A stretch of DNA of 64,000 nucleotides, taken from positions 91,329 through 155,328 of the forward strand of contig CAYWPQ010000001.1 of assembly GCA_964460315.1 (NCBI GenBank), in the 5' to 3' direction. Positions within the stretch are counted from its first letter, which is position 1; each line of letters opens with the position of its first letter. The position numbers and the translations under genes are program-made. Below the pieces are notes generated by a model. That model ran no database searches. It had not been told where the DNA came from and saw nothing but the letters and a program-made list of their open reading frames with translations. Positions 44,057 through 51,805 of this stretch are shown piece by piece. This DNA is from Lacustribacter sp964460315 (GTDB lineage: Bacteria > Pseudomonadota > Gammaproteobacteria > Burkholderiales > Burkholderiaceae_A).

Positions 44057-44609
44057 GCCTGGCCTGGAAAATGGCCAACTGCTCTTCATAAAGGTCACGG
44101 CCCGTGCAGTCGTTCGTCACCAGCAGCGGGAAGTTCTCAATCACCAGACGCTGCACGGCTTCGGTTTTAAGGTCTTCATAGGCCACCACCTCGGCAGCAC
44201 GAATGCAGGACAAGAGCGTGGCCGAAATGCCACCCACCGCCGAAAAACAGACGGTGGTGTTTTTCTTGCATGACGCCCGAATGCTTTCGCCACGATTGCC
44301 TTTGCCAATCGCGCCCTTGACCCCGTGATCAAACAAGACTGTGGCGTATGGGTCCATCCGATACGCCGAAGTTGGCGCCACCACCCCAATCACGTGGCCC
44401 GGCTTGGTTGGGCAGGGCCCGCCATAAAACACCACCTGGCCGGTGAGATCTACGGGAAGCGGCTGGCCCTTGGCGATCAGTTCGACGAAACGCTTGTGGG
44501 CGGCGTCGCGTGCCATGTAGATCACGCCACTTAAGTAAACCTCATCGCCCACATGAAGTTCACGAATCATGTCGTCGGTAAGCGGGGTGCTGATGTGATG
44601 AATGGCCAT
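44007..44609 (-). CDS. Fe-S hydro-lyase beta subunit (fumarase or tartrate dehydratase type)
   Basis: 200 residues corresponding to the C-terminal half of class I Fe-S fumarase: LHVGDEVYLSGVIYMARDAAHKR near the start, FYGGPCPTKPG, APTSAYRMDPY and KGNRGE. In this genome the enzyme is split into two subunits. I start at MAIHHISTPL, two bases after the alpha stop. The C-terminal tail (about 16 residues) extends over the convergent yicC end and looks unconserved. Fumarase is the more likely activity, giving TCA-cycle malate, but L-tartrate dehydratase cannot be excluded from sequence alone. Confidence 0.85.
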   Translation of the reverse strand: MAIHHISTPLTDDMIRELHVGDEVYLSGVIYMARDAAHKRFVELIAKGQPLPVDLTGQVVFYGGPCPTKPGHVIGVVAPTSAYRMDPYATVLFDHGVKGAIGKGNRGESIRASCKKNTTVCFSAVGGISATLLSCIRAAEVVAYEDLKTEAVQRLVIENFPLLVTNDCTGRDLYEEQLAIFQARLTPGSGPVPESAQSKA

Positions 44610-44611
44610 GA

Positions 44612-45454
44612 TTAGATCTCCGCCGCCGCACGACGGCCTGCGTGACACTGAATGTTGACCGCCACCGGTAAGGCCGTGATGTGGCAGGCATAGGTTTCAA
44701 CCGACACCCAGAGGGCCGTGCTTAATCCACCATAGCCCTGCGGGCCAATGCCGGTTTGATTGATGGCCTCAAGAAGTTCGGATTCAAGTTTGGCGATGTG
44801 CGGCTCGGGGTGGTGTTCGCCGATATCGCGCAGAATGGCTTTTTTGGCGATCTCCGTGACCTTGTCAAAACTGCCTCCAATGCCCACCCCCACCGTGAGC
44901 GGTGGGCATGCGGCACCGCCTGCAGCCTTGATGGCATTGACCACAAACTTTTTCACGCCCTCGGCACCTTCGCCCGGCAAGAGAAAAGTCATGGTGCTCC
45001 AATTTTCGCTTCCGCCGCCCTTGGGCACCACCGAGATTCGAACCTTGTCGCCGGGAACAATCTCGGTGTGAATCACCGCGGGCGTGTTGTCATTGGTATT
45101 GACTCGCAGCAGCGGGTCACCCACCACCGATTTACGCATATAGCCTTCGGCGTAACCTTTTCGAACACCCGCATGCACGGCTTCCTGGAAGTCACCTCCC
45201 ACCACATGCACCTCCTGGCCAAGTTCGAGATAAACAATCGTCAGCCCCGTGTCATGACAAACCGGAACATTGTTGTCACGAGCGATCCGGTCATTGTCGA
45301 TCAGCTTCAGAAGAACCGATTTGCCAAGGGGGGAGACCTCTTTTTCAGCGGCGTCATGAAAGCCTTGAATCAGATCTGGCGGAAGCTTGTGGCAGGCATC
45401 AATGCAGAGCTGGGCAATGCAGTCGGTAATGGCTTGGGCTTGAAGTTCACGCAT
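44612..45454 (-). CDS. Fe-S hydro-lyase alpha subunit (fumarase or tartrate dehydratase type)
   Basis: 280 residues holding the [4Fe-4S] ligands: PVCHDTG, AACPPLTVGVGIGGSFD and TYACHI. Other family elements are IARDNNVPVC and PKGGGSENWSTM. I place the start at MRELQAQAIT, which has AAGGTG at proper distance; an ATG 11 codons earlier (45487) has no ribosome site and would overlap the divergent gmk region. Partner of the beta subunit immediately downstream. Confidence 0.85.
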   Translation of the reverse strand: MRELQAQAITDCIAQLCIDACHKLPPDLIQGFHDAAEKEVSPLGKSVLLKLIDNDRIARDNNVPVCHDTGLTIVYLELGQEVHVVGGDFQEAVHAGVRKGYAEGYMRKSVVGDPLLRVNTNDNTPAVIHTEIVPGDKVRISVVPKGGGSENWSTMTFLLPGEGAEGVKKFVVNAIKAAGGAACPPLTVGVGIGGSFDKVTEIAKKAILRDIGEHHPEPHIAKLESELLEAINQTGIGPQGYGGLSTALWVSVETYACHITALPVAVNIQCHAGRRAAAEI

Positions 45455-45512
45455 CGTTTCACCTTGAAAAAGCGGCGTTTTCGCCATGGAATCAACGCGC
45501 TATAGTAGCCAA

Positions 45513-46100
45513 ATGGCCGACCAACCACTTCCACCCAACAAGCCAGGACGCCTTGTCATGGTGGCCGCGCCGTCAGGCGCGGGCAAATCAAGTCTGATCA
45601 AAGCCTTTCTTGAACGTCACCCAGACTGGGCGCTTTCCGTGTCCACCACCACACGCTCTCCCCGCCCAGGTGAAGTTCATGGACGGGAATATTTTTTCTC
45701 GAACCGAGAGGCCTTTCTCGAGCAGCGGGATCGCGGTGACTTCCTGGAATGGGCCGAGGTGCACGGCAACTTTTACGGCACCTCGCGCCAGTGGATGCAG
45801 GACAAGCTCTCCAGCCAATGCAACATCTTGTTGGAAATTGACTGGCAAGGGGCACGGCAGATTCGGCAGATTCTTGGGCAAGGCGGGCTGGCCCCACGCA
45901 GTGTGTTTATTTTGCCGCCCTCCATCGAGGTCCTGGAGTCTCGGCTAAGGGGGCGCGGGCAAGACAGTGAGGCGGTGATTGTGCAGCGGCTGGCCGCCGC
46001 CAAAGAAGAAATCGAGCACGCGAACGAGTTCGATTATGTTATTATAAATCAACACTTTAGCGACACTTTAGCGGCATTCGAGGCCTTCGCAATTCAGTAG
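45513..46100 (+). CDS. gmk: Guanylate kinase
   Basis: Phosphorylates GMP to GDP. 195 residues with P-loop APSGAGKSSLIKAF, GMP-binding STTTRSPRPGEVHGREYFF and EWAEVHGNFYGTS, and EIDWQGARQIR. The ATG used (MADQPLPPN) has no Shine-Dalgarno, and a TATAGT -10 hexamer lies at 45501-45506, so transcription could start at or near the A of this ATG, making a leaderless message; an upstream ATG at 45486 is the alternative. rpoZ and spoT follow, a common proteobacterial grouping. Confidence 0.95.
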   Translation: MADQPLPPNKPGRLVMVAAPSGAGKSSLIKAFLERHPDWALSVSTTTRSPRPGEVHGREYFFSNREAFLEQRDRGDFLEWAEVHGNFYGTSRQWMQDKLSSQCNILLEIDWQGARQIRQILGQGGLAPRSVFILPPSIEVLESRLRGRGQDSEAVIVQRLAAAKEEIEHANEFDYVIINQHFSDTLAAFEAFAIQ

Positions 46101-46116
46101 CGTATTGGCTCTGACG

Positions 46117-46174
46117 GGTGTGTTTTTTACCTTTAGCTGCTCAAGGTTTAGCTGTCCGTTGCACACCTTTTTTT
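46117..46174 (+). terminator. Possible terminator between gmk and rpoZ
   Basis: GGTGTG (46117-46122) can pair with CACACC (46162-46167), enclosing an inner ACCTT/AAGGT hairpin, and seven T residues follow (46168-46174). The outer stem is only six pairs and the loop long, so this is a weak terminator or attenuator at best. If used, rpoZ-spoT would need another promoter. Confidence 0.35.
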
Positions 46175-46192
46175 GAATCGATCGGAGTCACC

Positions 46193-46396
46193 ATGGCACG
46201 CATCACTGTCGAAGATTGTCTGCAGTTCATCCCCAACCGATTCGAACTTGCTCTGGCCGCAGCCTATCGCGCGCGTCAGCTTGCCCAAGGCGCAGCCCCC
46301 AAGGTTGAAAGCCGCGACAAACCCACCGTCACCGCTCTGCGCGAAATCGCCGCCGAGCAGGTTGGCCGTGAGATGCTTCGCAAAGTTCCTATTTAA
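46193..46396 (+). CDS. rpoZ: RNA polymerase omega subunit
   Basis: Small subunit that helps assemble RNA polymerase and forms part of a ppGpp site in E. coli. 67 residues: MARITVEDCLQFIPNRFELALAAAYRARQ is the conserved N-terminal region, given here only as ITVEDCLQ and NRFELALAAAYRARQ. CGGAG lies before the ATG. spoT starts with GTG on the base after the stop codon. Confidence 0.96.
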   Translation: MARITVEDCLQFIPNRFELALAAAYRARQLAQGAAPKVESRDKPTVTALREIAAEQVGREMLRKVPI

Positions 46397-48625
46397 GTGA
46401 ATAGTCCCGCACTGCGGGCCGTTTCAGTAAGCCCGCTGATCGATCTCGCACGGGCTTATCTTCCCGAGGAAGACTGTGAGCAGCTGCGTGCTGCTTATCG
46501 TTTCAGTGACGAGGCCCATCTGGGCCAGTACCGCCAAAGCGGCGAACCCTACATCTCCCACCCTCTTGCCGTCGCCGAGCTCTGTACCCAGTGGCGGCTT
46601 GACGCCCAGGCCCTCATGGCCGCCCTGCTGCACGACACGGTTGAAGACACCAAGGCCACCAAGGAAGAAGTGGTGGCGAAGTTTGGCCCCGAGGTGGCCG
46701 AACTGGTGGAAGGTCTCTCCAAACTCGAAGCCGTTGAATTTCGTAATCGCGAAGAAGCCCAGGCAGAAAACTTTCGCAAAATGCTCCTGGCCATGGCGCG
46801 CGACGTTCGCGTCATTCTGATCAAAATTGCCGACCGTCTGCACAACATGCGCACCCTTGAGGCGGTGTCGGCCGAAAAGCGCCGCAGGGTGGCCAAAGAA
46901 ACCCTGGACATCTACGCGCCGATTGCCCACCGACTGGGTCTGAACGCCGCTTTTCGTGAACTGGAAGACCTCAGTTTTTCGGGGCTCTATCCCAAACGCT
47001 ACGCCACCTTGCTCAAGGCACTCAAAGCCGCACGGGGCAATCGCCGCGAAGTCGTGGGCCAGCTGCAAAACGCCATTGAAACCCAGCTTCCAAAATTTAA
47101 TATCCATGCCCAGATTGAAGGCCGGGAGAAAAGCCTTTGGTCCACCTATCGAAAGATGATTGAAAAGAAACTCAGCTTTGCTGAGGTTCTTGATGTCTAT
47201 GGATTTCGAATCATGGTGAAAGACATTTCCCAGTGCTATCTGGCGCTCGGTGCCTTGCATGCCCTTTACAAACCCATGCCAGGAAAGTTCAAAGATTACA
47301 TTGCACTTCCCAAATCGAATGGCTATCAGTCCCTGCACACCACGGTGATCGGCCCTTACGGCACGCCAGTGGAGTTTCAGATTCGTACCGAAGACATGCA
47401 CCATGTCTCCGAGGCCGGTGTGGCCGCCCACTGGATGTACAAAGAAGACACCCAAGACGCCGTCTCCCCGCTTCAGGCGCGAGCCCACGAGTGGATGCAG
47501 TCACTGGTTCAGGTGCAGTCGCAGACCCGCGACCCATCCGAATTTCTCGACAGCGTCAAGATTGATCTCTTTCCCGATGTGGTCTATGTCTTCACACCCA
47601 ACGGCGCCATTAAAGAGCTTCCGCGTGGCTCCACACCTGTTGATTTCGCCTACAACGTTCATACCGATATTGGTAACCACTGCGTCTCGGCGGAAATCAA
47701 CCACGAGCCCGCGGGGCTTGATACCCCTTTGCGCAATGGCGATGTCATTCGGGTGCAGACATCAGGCGACGCGAACCCACACCCCTCATGGCTTGGCTTT
47801 GTTCGTACCGCCAAGGCCCGGGCCGAGATTCGTCACCGCTTAAAAACCACGACACGAAGCGAGGCCATCGAATTCGGCCAACGGCTTTTGGATCAGGCGC
47901 TGAAGGTGCTCGGTTCCTCCGGAGTGGATGACCCACAGCTGGACTGGCATCAGTTTCTTGCCGAAAACAGCGCCCATGACCGTGATGGTCTTTTAGAAGA
48001 CATTGGGCTTGGCCTGACACTGGCCAATGTGGCTGCGCGCAGGCTTGTTCCTCAGGCACAGGCCTCGTCCACCGAACGTCTATCGCCCTTGGCCCGCCAG
48101 GCCATTGCCATCTCGGAAACCCATTTCGCAGCCAGCAACGAGGCGATCACGGTGGATGGCAGCGAAGGCTCAGCGGTTCAGTACGCCGCCTGCTGCCACC
48201 CCATTGGGGGCGATGCGGCCATTGGAATGATGCGTGGAGGTGCGGGCTTAGTGGTTCACCGGGCTAAGTGTGGGCTGGGTCGTCGGCAACGTGCGAAAGA
48301 CCCAAGCCGTTGGGCGGATGTCCTCTGGGCGGAAGATCTCAAACGTTTGTTCGTGACCCACCTGTCCATTGAAACCCAAGATTCCCGGGGCATTTTGGCC
48401 CGCGTGGCGTCCGCCATTTCCGCGGCCGATGCCAATATTGTTGGCGCCAACACCGCGCCGAAAGATCAAACCCTGGCCATCATGAACCTGACGCTGGAGG
48501 TGCGCGAGCGTCAGCATCTGGCCAATGTCTTGCGCCGGGTGCGCCGGGTTCCCGGCGTCATTCGTGCCATCCGGGTCACGCCCGAACGGATCGACCAGCC
48601 AAGCCAGCATCGGCCCGGTCTTTAA
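46397..48625 (+). CDS. spoT: Bifunctional (p)ppGpp synthetase/hydrolase SpoT
   Basis: Long RelA/SpoT homologue of 742 residues. The hydrolase domain is intact: His55 in YISHP, HD at 79-80 in LLHDTVEDT and RLHNMRT. The synthetase domain includes DVYGFRIMV, YKPMPGKFKDYIALPKSNGYQSLHT and QIRTEDMHHVSEAGVAAHW. TGS, zinc-finger-like CCHPIGGD and ACT domains follow. Start is GTG, directly after the rpoZ stop. Intact HD residues separate it from the RelA paralogue at 51802-53913. Confidence 0.96.
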   Translation: MNSPALRAVSVSPLIDLARAYLPEEDCEQLRAAYRFSDEAHLGQYRQSGEPYISHPLAVAELCTQWRLDAQALMAALLHDTVEDTKATKEEVVAKFGPEVAELVEGLSKLEAVEFRNREEAQAENFRKMLLAMARDVRVILIKIADRLHNMRTLEAVSAEKRRRVAKETLDIYAPIAHRLGLNAAFRELEDLSFSGLYPKRYATLLKALKAARGNRREVVGQLQNAIETQLPKFNIHAQIEGREKSLWSTYRKMIEKKLSFAEVLDVYGFRIMVKDISQCYLALGALHALYKPMPGKFKDYIALPKSNGYQSLHTTVIGPYGTPVEFQIRTEDMHHVSEAGVAAHWMYKEDTQDAVSPLQARAHEWMQSLVQVQSQTRDPSEFLDSVKIDLFPDVVYVFTPNGAIKELPRGSTPVDFAYNVHTDIGNHCVSAEINHEPAGLDTPLRNGDVIRVQTSGDANPHPSWLGFVRTAKARAEIRHRLKTTTRSEAIEFGQRLLDQALKVLGSSGVDDPQLDWHQFLAENSAHDRDGLLEDIGLGLTLANVAARRLVPQAQASSTERLSPLARQAIAISETHFAASNEAITVDGSEGSAVQYAACCHPIGGDAAIGMMRGGAGLVVHRAKCGLGRRQRAKDPSRWADVLWAEDLKRLFVTHLSIETQDSRGILARVASAISAADANIVGANTAPKDQTLAIMNLTLEVRERQHLANVLRRVRRVPGVIRAIRVTPERIDQPSQHRPGL

Positions 48626-48647
48626 GCACAACTTTTAATCACTCGTT

Positions 48648-50018
48648 TTAATCACCTGCGATCGTCATCTCGTCGATCAGAATCGAGCCCACGGTTTTCG
48701 TGCCACGACACAGCGTGTCCGAGCCAATGGCCTGAATGCCTTGAAACATGTCTTTCATGTTCGAGGCAATCGTGATTTCTTCCACCGGATAGACAATCTC
48801 GCCGTTTTCAATCCAATAGCCAAACGCACCACGCGAATAATCGCCGGTGACATAGTTCACCCCCTGCCCCATCACTTCAGTAAGAAGCAGCCCGCGCCCC
48901 ATCTTACGAATCAAGGCGTTCAGGTCGTCACCCGAACGGGTCCGGTCGCTGGTCATGGTGAGGTTGTGCGAACCACCCGCATTACCGGTCGACTCCATAC
49001 CCAGCTTGCGCGCGGTATAGCACGACAAGAAGTAGCCCTTCACATGGCCATCCACCACCACATCGCGCGACTGCACGCGCACGCCTTCATCATCAAAGGG
49101 TGCGCTGCCCATCGCGCCATCAATCAATGGATCTTCATGGATCTGGATGTGTTTGGGAAAGACACGTTGATTCAAACTGTCCGCCAAAAAAGTGGTCTTT
49201 CGATAAAGGGCCGATCCGCTCACGGCTTGGGCAAAGGCGCCAAGAATGCCGCTGGCCAGTGGCGCTTCAAAAATGACGGGCACCCGCTGAGTGGGAACCT
49301 TTCGGGCATGAAGTCGGGCCAAGGCACGCTGCGAGGCATAGCGCCCCACCGCCTCTGGGTCGGACAGCTTGGATGGATCACGGTCCGAGGTGTACCAGTC
49401 ATCACGCTGCATCGACTGACCGGCCTGCGCAATCGGCGCCACGGAGAGCCAGTGACGGCTGTAGGGGTAGCCACCCACAAAGCCACGTGTGTTGGCGGCA
49501 TAAAACTGGCCATGACTGGCCGCAATCGAAGCACCTTCCGAATTCTTAATGGCAGGGCTCACACCGAGCGCGGCTTTCTCTGCCGTCATCGCCAGCTTGA
49601 CCGCGGCCTCGGCCGAAATTTCCCAGGGGAAATAGAGTGCAAGCTCGGGCGGATTCTTGGCAATCACATGGTCTTCAGGAAGACCGGCACAGGGGTCTTC
49701 TGCCGTGTAGCGAGCGATATCAAACGCCTTTGCGACAGCGTCACGAAGCGCCTTGTCGGAAAAATCGGAGGTGGTTGCATGGCCGCGTTTGAGTCCGCTG
49801 TACACCGTCACTGAAGCGGCTCGGTCGCGATTGCGCTCTAAGGTCTCGATGGACTGCTTGCGCACCGTCACCGAAAGCCCACTGCTTTCCGAAACCTCGG
49901 CAGAGGCATCCGTGGCGCCAATGTCTTTGGCCATCTGAAGAATTTTGAATGAGAGCTCGCGAAGGCTCTCGGGCGCATAAAAAAGCGGCGAATTCGTGGT
50001 TTGTTGGGTTTTGCTCAT
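48648..50018 (-). CDS. pmbA: PmbA (TldE) metalloprotease subunit
   Basis: Partner of TldD; the complex is a peptidase that matures microcin B17-like peptides and degrades CcdA in E. coli. 456 residues, usual length, with the C-terminal GAFGYWIENGEIVYPVEEITIA and NMKDMFQGI blocks. PmbA lacks the zinc-binding HExxxH, which sits in TldD, and none is seen here; tldD is not in the window. Start MSKTQQTTNS; the longer frame would run through mog on the other strand. Divergent from mog with only 18 bases between starts. Confidence 0.94.
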   Translation of the reverse strand: MSKTQQTTNSPLFYAPESLRELSFKILQMAKDIGATDASAEVSESSGLSVTVRKQSIETLERNRDRAASVTVYSGLKRGHATTSDFSDKALRDAVAKAFDIARYTAEDPCAGLPEDHVIAKNPPELALYFPWEISAEAAVKLAMTAEKAALGVSPAIKNSEGASIAASHGQFYAANTRGFVGGYPYSRHWLSVAPIAQAGQSMQRDDWYTSDRDPSKLSDPEAVGRYASQRALARLHARKVPTQRVPVIFEAPLASGILGAFAQAVSGSALYRKTTFLADSLNQRVFPKHIQIHEDPLIDGAMGSAPFDDEGVRVQSRDVVVDGHVKGYFLSCYTARKLGMESTGNAGGSHNLTMTSDRTRSGDDLNALIRKMGRGLLLTEVMGQGVNYVTGDYSRGAFGYWIENGEIVYPVEEITIASNMKDMFQGIQAIGSDTLCRGTKTVGSILIDEMTIAGD

Positions 50019-50036
50019 AAGCGCAATAATAGCGGC

Positions 50037-50672
50037 ATGGCCAACACCGATTCCCCCATGGCGCAGCCTGCCTCGGCGCAGCCTCCAATGACACAGCCCG
50101 CCGTGCGCCCCGCCCGCATTGGCCTGGTCTCCATCAGCGACCGGGCCAGTCAGGGCGTCTACACTGACCAAGGCCTGCCCTCACTCAGGGCGTGGCTTGA
50201 ATCGGCCATCAGCACCCCATGGCAGGCCTTCGAGCGCCTCATTCCCGACGAAGCCAGCGTGATCTCCAACACCCTGATTGAACTGGCCGACGTCGAAGGC
50301 TGTGATCTTGTGTTCACCACCGGCGGCACGGGCCCAAGCAAGCGTGACGTTACCCCTGAAGCCACACTTGCCGTGGCCGACAAGGAACTGCCGGGTTTTG
50401 GCGAGCAAATGCGGCAGATCAGTCTTCACTATGTTCCAACGGCCATTTTGTCGCGACAGGTGGGCGTGATTCGCGGCAACACCATGGTGGTGAATCTCCC
50501 CGGGCAGCCGAAGTCGATCGCCGAAACCCTTGGCGGTGTTCGCGGCCCCAATGGCGAGGTGCTGCTGCATGGCATCTTTGCGGCCATTCCTTATGGTGTT
50601 GAACTGATCAGCGGCGTCATGATTGAAACCCACGAATCGGTCTGCAAGGCATTCCGACCCAAAAAGAAATAG
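50037..50672 (+). CDS. mog: Molybdopterin adenylyltransferase
   Basis: Adenylates molybdopterin before molybdate insertion by MoeA. Conserved core from ARIGLVSISDRAS through TTGGTGPSKRDVTPEAT to NLPGQPKSIAETL. 211 residues from the first ATG; the first 35 residues are low-complexity Pro/Ala/Gln and include two further ATG codons (50058 and 50088), so the real start may be later. The other molybdenum cofactor genes (moeA, moaD, moaE) are 35 kb away in this window. Confidence 0.93.
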   Translation: MANTDSPMAQPASAQPPMTQPAVRPARIGLVSISDRASQGVYTDQGLPSLRAWLESAISTPWQAFERLIPDEASVISNTLIELADVEGCDLVFTTGGTGPSKRDVTPEATLAVADKELPGFGEQMRQISLHYVPTAILSRQVGVIRGNTMVVNLPGQPKSIAETLGGVRGPNGEVLLHGIFAAIPYGVELISGVMIETHESVCKAFRPKKK

Positions 50673-50678
50673 GCCCGC

Positions 50679-51350
50679 ATGGACATCGCTCAGATCATTC
50701 AAACCATCACCATCTACGCGATTCCCGTACTTTTCGCCATCACCGTGCACGAGGCCGCACATGGCTATGCGGCCCGTTACTTTGGTGACCATACCGCCGA
50801 ACAGATGGGCCGCATCACCTTAAACCCCATCAAGCACATTGACCCCATTGGCACCATCGCCATTCCGCTGATGCTTTATTTCGCCACCGCGGGTGCCTTT
50901 CTTTTTGGCTATGCGAAGCCCGTTCCCGTGGATTTCTCCCAGCTGCGCCGCCCAAAGCACGACATGATCTGGGTGGCCTTGGCTGGTCCCGCGGTCAACC
51001 TTGCCCAGGCCATTGGCTGGGCCATTGCGTTTTATCTTTTGATTGGCTCAAGCGTTCAAGAAGAATTCTGGCTGTCCATGTGCAAGGCCGGCATTTTGGT
51101 CAACATCGTGATGTTTGTCTTTAACCTTTTTCCGCTGCCGCCCATGGATGGCGGACGCATTCTGGTGGGGCTGTTGCCATGGCGTCAGGCCATGGTGGTC
51201 TCGCGCATCGAACCCTTTGGTTTCTTTATTGTTCTGGGCCTTTTGGTGGCAGGCATTATTTCGACATTCTGGATGCGCCCGCTCATGGCCGTCACCTATC
51301 AGTTCATTGATCTTCTTTTAACCCCGCTGCGCTGGATCATCGGGGGCTAG
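50679..51350 (+). CDS. Site-2 protease family membrane metallopeptidase (M50)
   Basis: 223 residues, about five to six membrane spans. Zinc site HEAAH (His24, Glu25, His28) in the first span and the third ligand in NLFPLPPMDGGRI near 148-160. Small M50 proteins lacking PDZ domains, as here, have mostly unknown substrates; it is not RseP. It begins six bases after mog and precedes the thioesterase gene by five bases. Confidence 0.92.
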   Translation: MDIAQIIQTITIYAIPVLFAITVHEAAHGYAARYFGDHTAEQMGRITLNPIKHIDPIGTIAIPLMLYFATAGAFLFGYAKPVPVDFSQLRRPKHDMIWVALAGPAVNLAQAIGWAIAFYLLIGSSVQEEFWLSMCKAGILVNIVMFVFNLFPLPPMDGGRILVGLLPWRQAMVVSRIEPFGFFIVLGLLVAGIISTFWMRPLMAVTYQFIDLLLTPLRWIIGG

Positions 51351-51355
51351 CAGCC

Positions 51356-51805
51356 ATGGCACGTGTGAAGATCGAACTTCCTGCGCAGTTTCTCTTTGCC
51401 ACCGAAATTCCCATCTTGGTGGGCCATATCAACTACGGTCAGCACCTGGACAACGCGGCACTCATTGGCCTAGTGTCAGAAGCCCGGATGCGGTTTTTGA
51501 AAAGCTTGGGCTTCAGCGAAGGCAACATCGACGGCGCGGGCATCATCGTGGCAGACGCCGCCGTGCAATATCGATCCGAGGCATTCCACGGCGAAGTCTT
51601 GGTGTTTGAGCTTGCCGTCGGCGATCTCACCCGTGTGGGCTGCGACCTGCTTTATCGAGTCAGCGAAAAGACGACCCATCGAGAGGTCGCCCGAGGTAAA
51701 ACCGGCATCGTCTTTTTTGATTACACCGCCCGCAAGACCGTGGCCATCCCTTCGCGGTTTTTGAGCCAGATCACTTCCGTGGGGTTCGTTCCTTCCGCAA
51801 ACTAA
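51356..51805 (+). CDS. Hotdog-fold thioesterase family protein
   Basis: 149 residues of the 4HBT type: VGHINYGQHLDNAALIGLVSEAR near 22-44 (Tyr/His/Asn region in place of the classical catalytic Asp), then ADAAVQYRSEAFHGEVL and GKTGIVFFDY. Likely hydrolyses an acyl-CoA; substrate unknown. The stop overlaps the end of convergent relA by four bases. Confidence 0.85.
   Translation: MARVKIELPAQFLFATEIPILVGHINYGQHLDNAALIGLVSEARMRFLKSLGFSEGNIDGAGIIVADAAVQYRSEAFHGEVLVFELAVGDLTRVGCDLLYRVSEKTTHREVARGKTGIVFFDYTARKTVAIPSRFLSQITSVGFVPSAN

Noticed and set aside
46424..47488. A 354-codon minus-strand frame antisense to spoT
   Set aside because: Reverse shadow of a conserved enzyme, with no motif or ribosome site.
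48741..49814. A 357-codon plus-strand frame antisense to pmbA
   Set aside because: Same reason: shadow of a conserved gene with no independent support.
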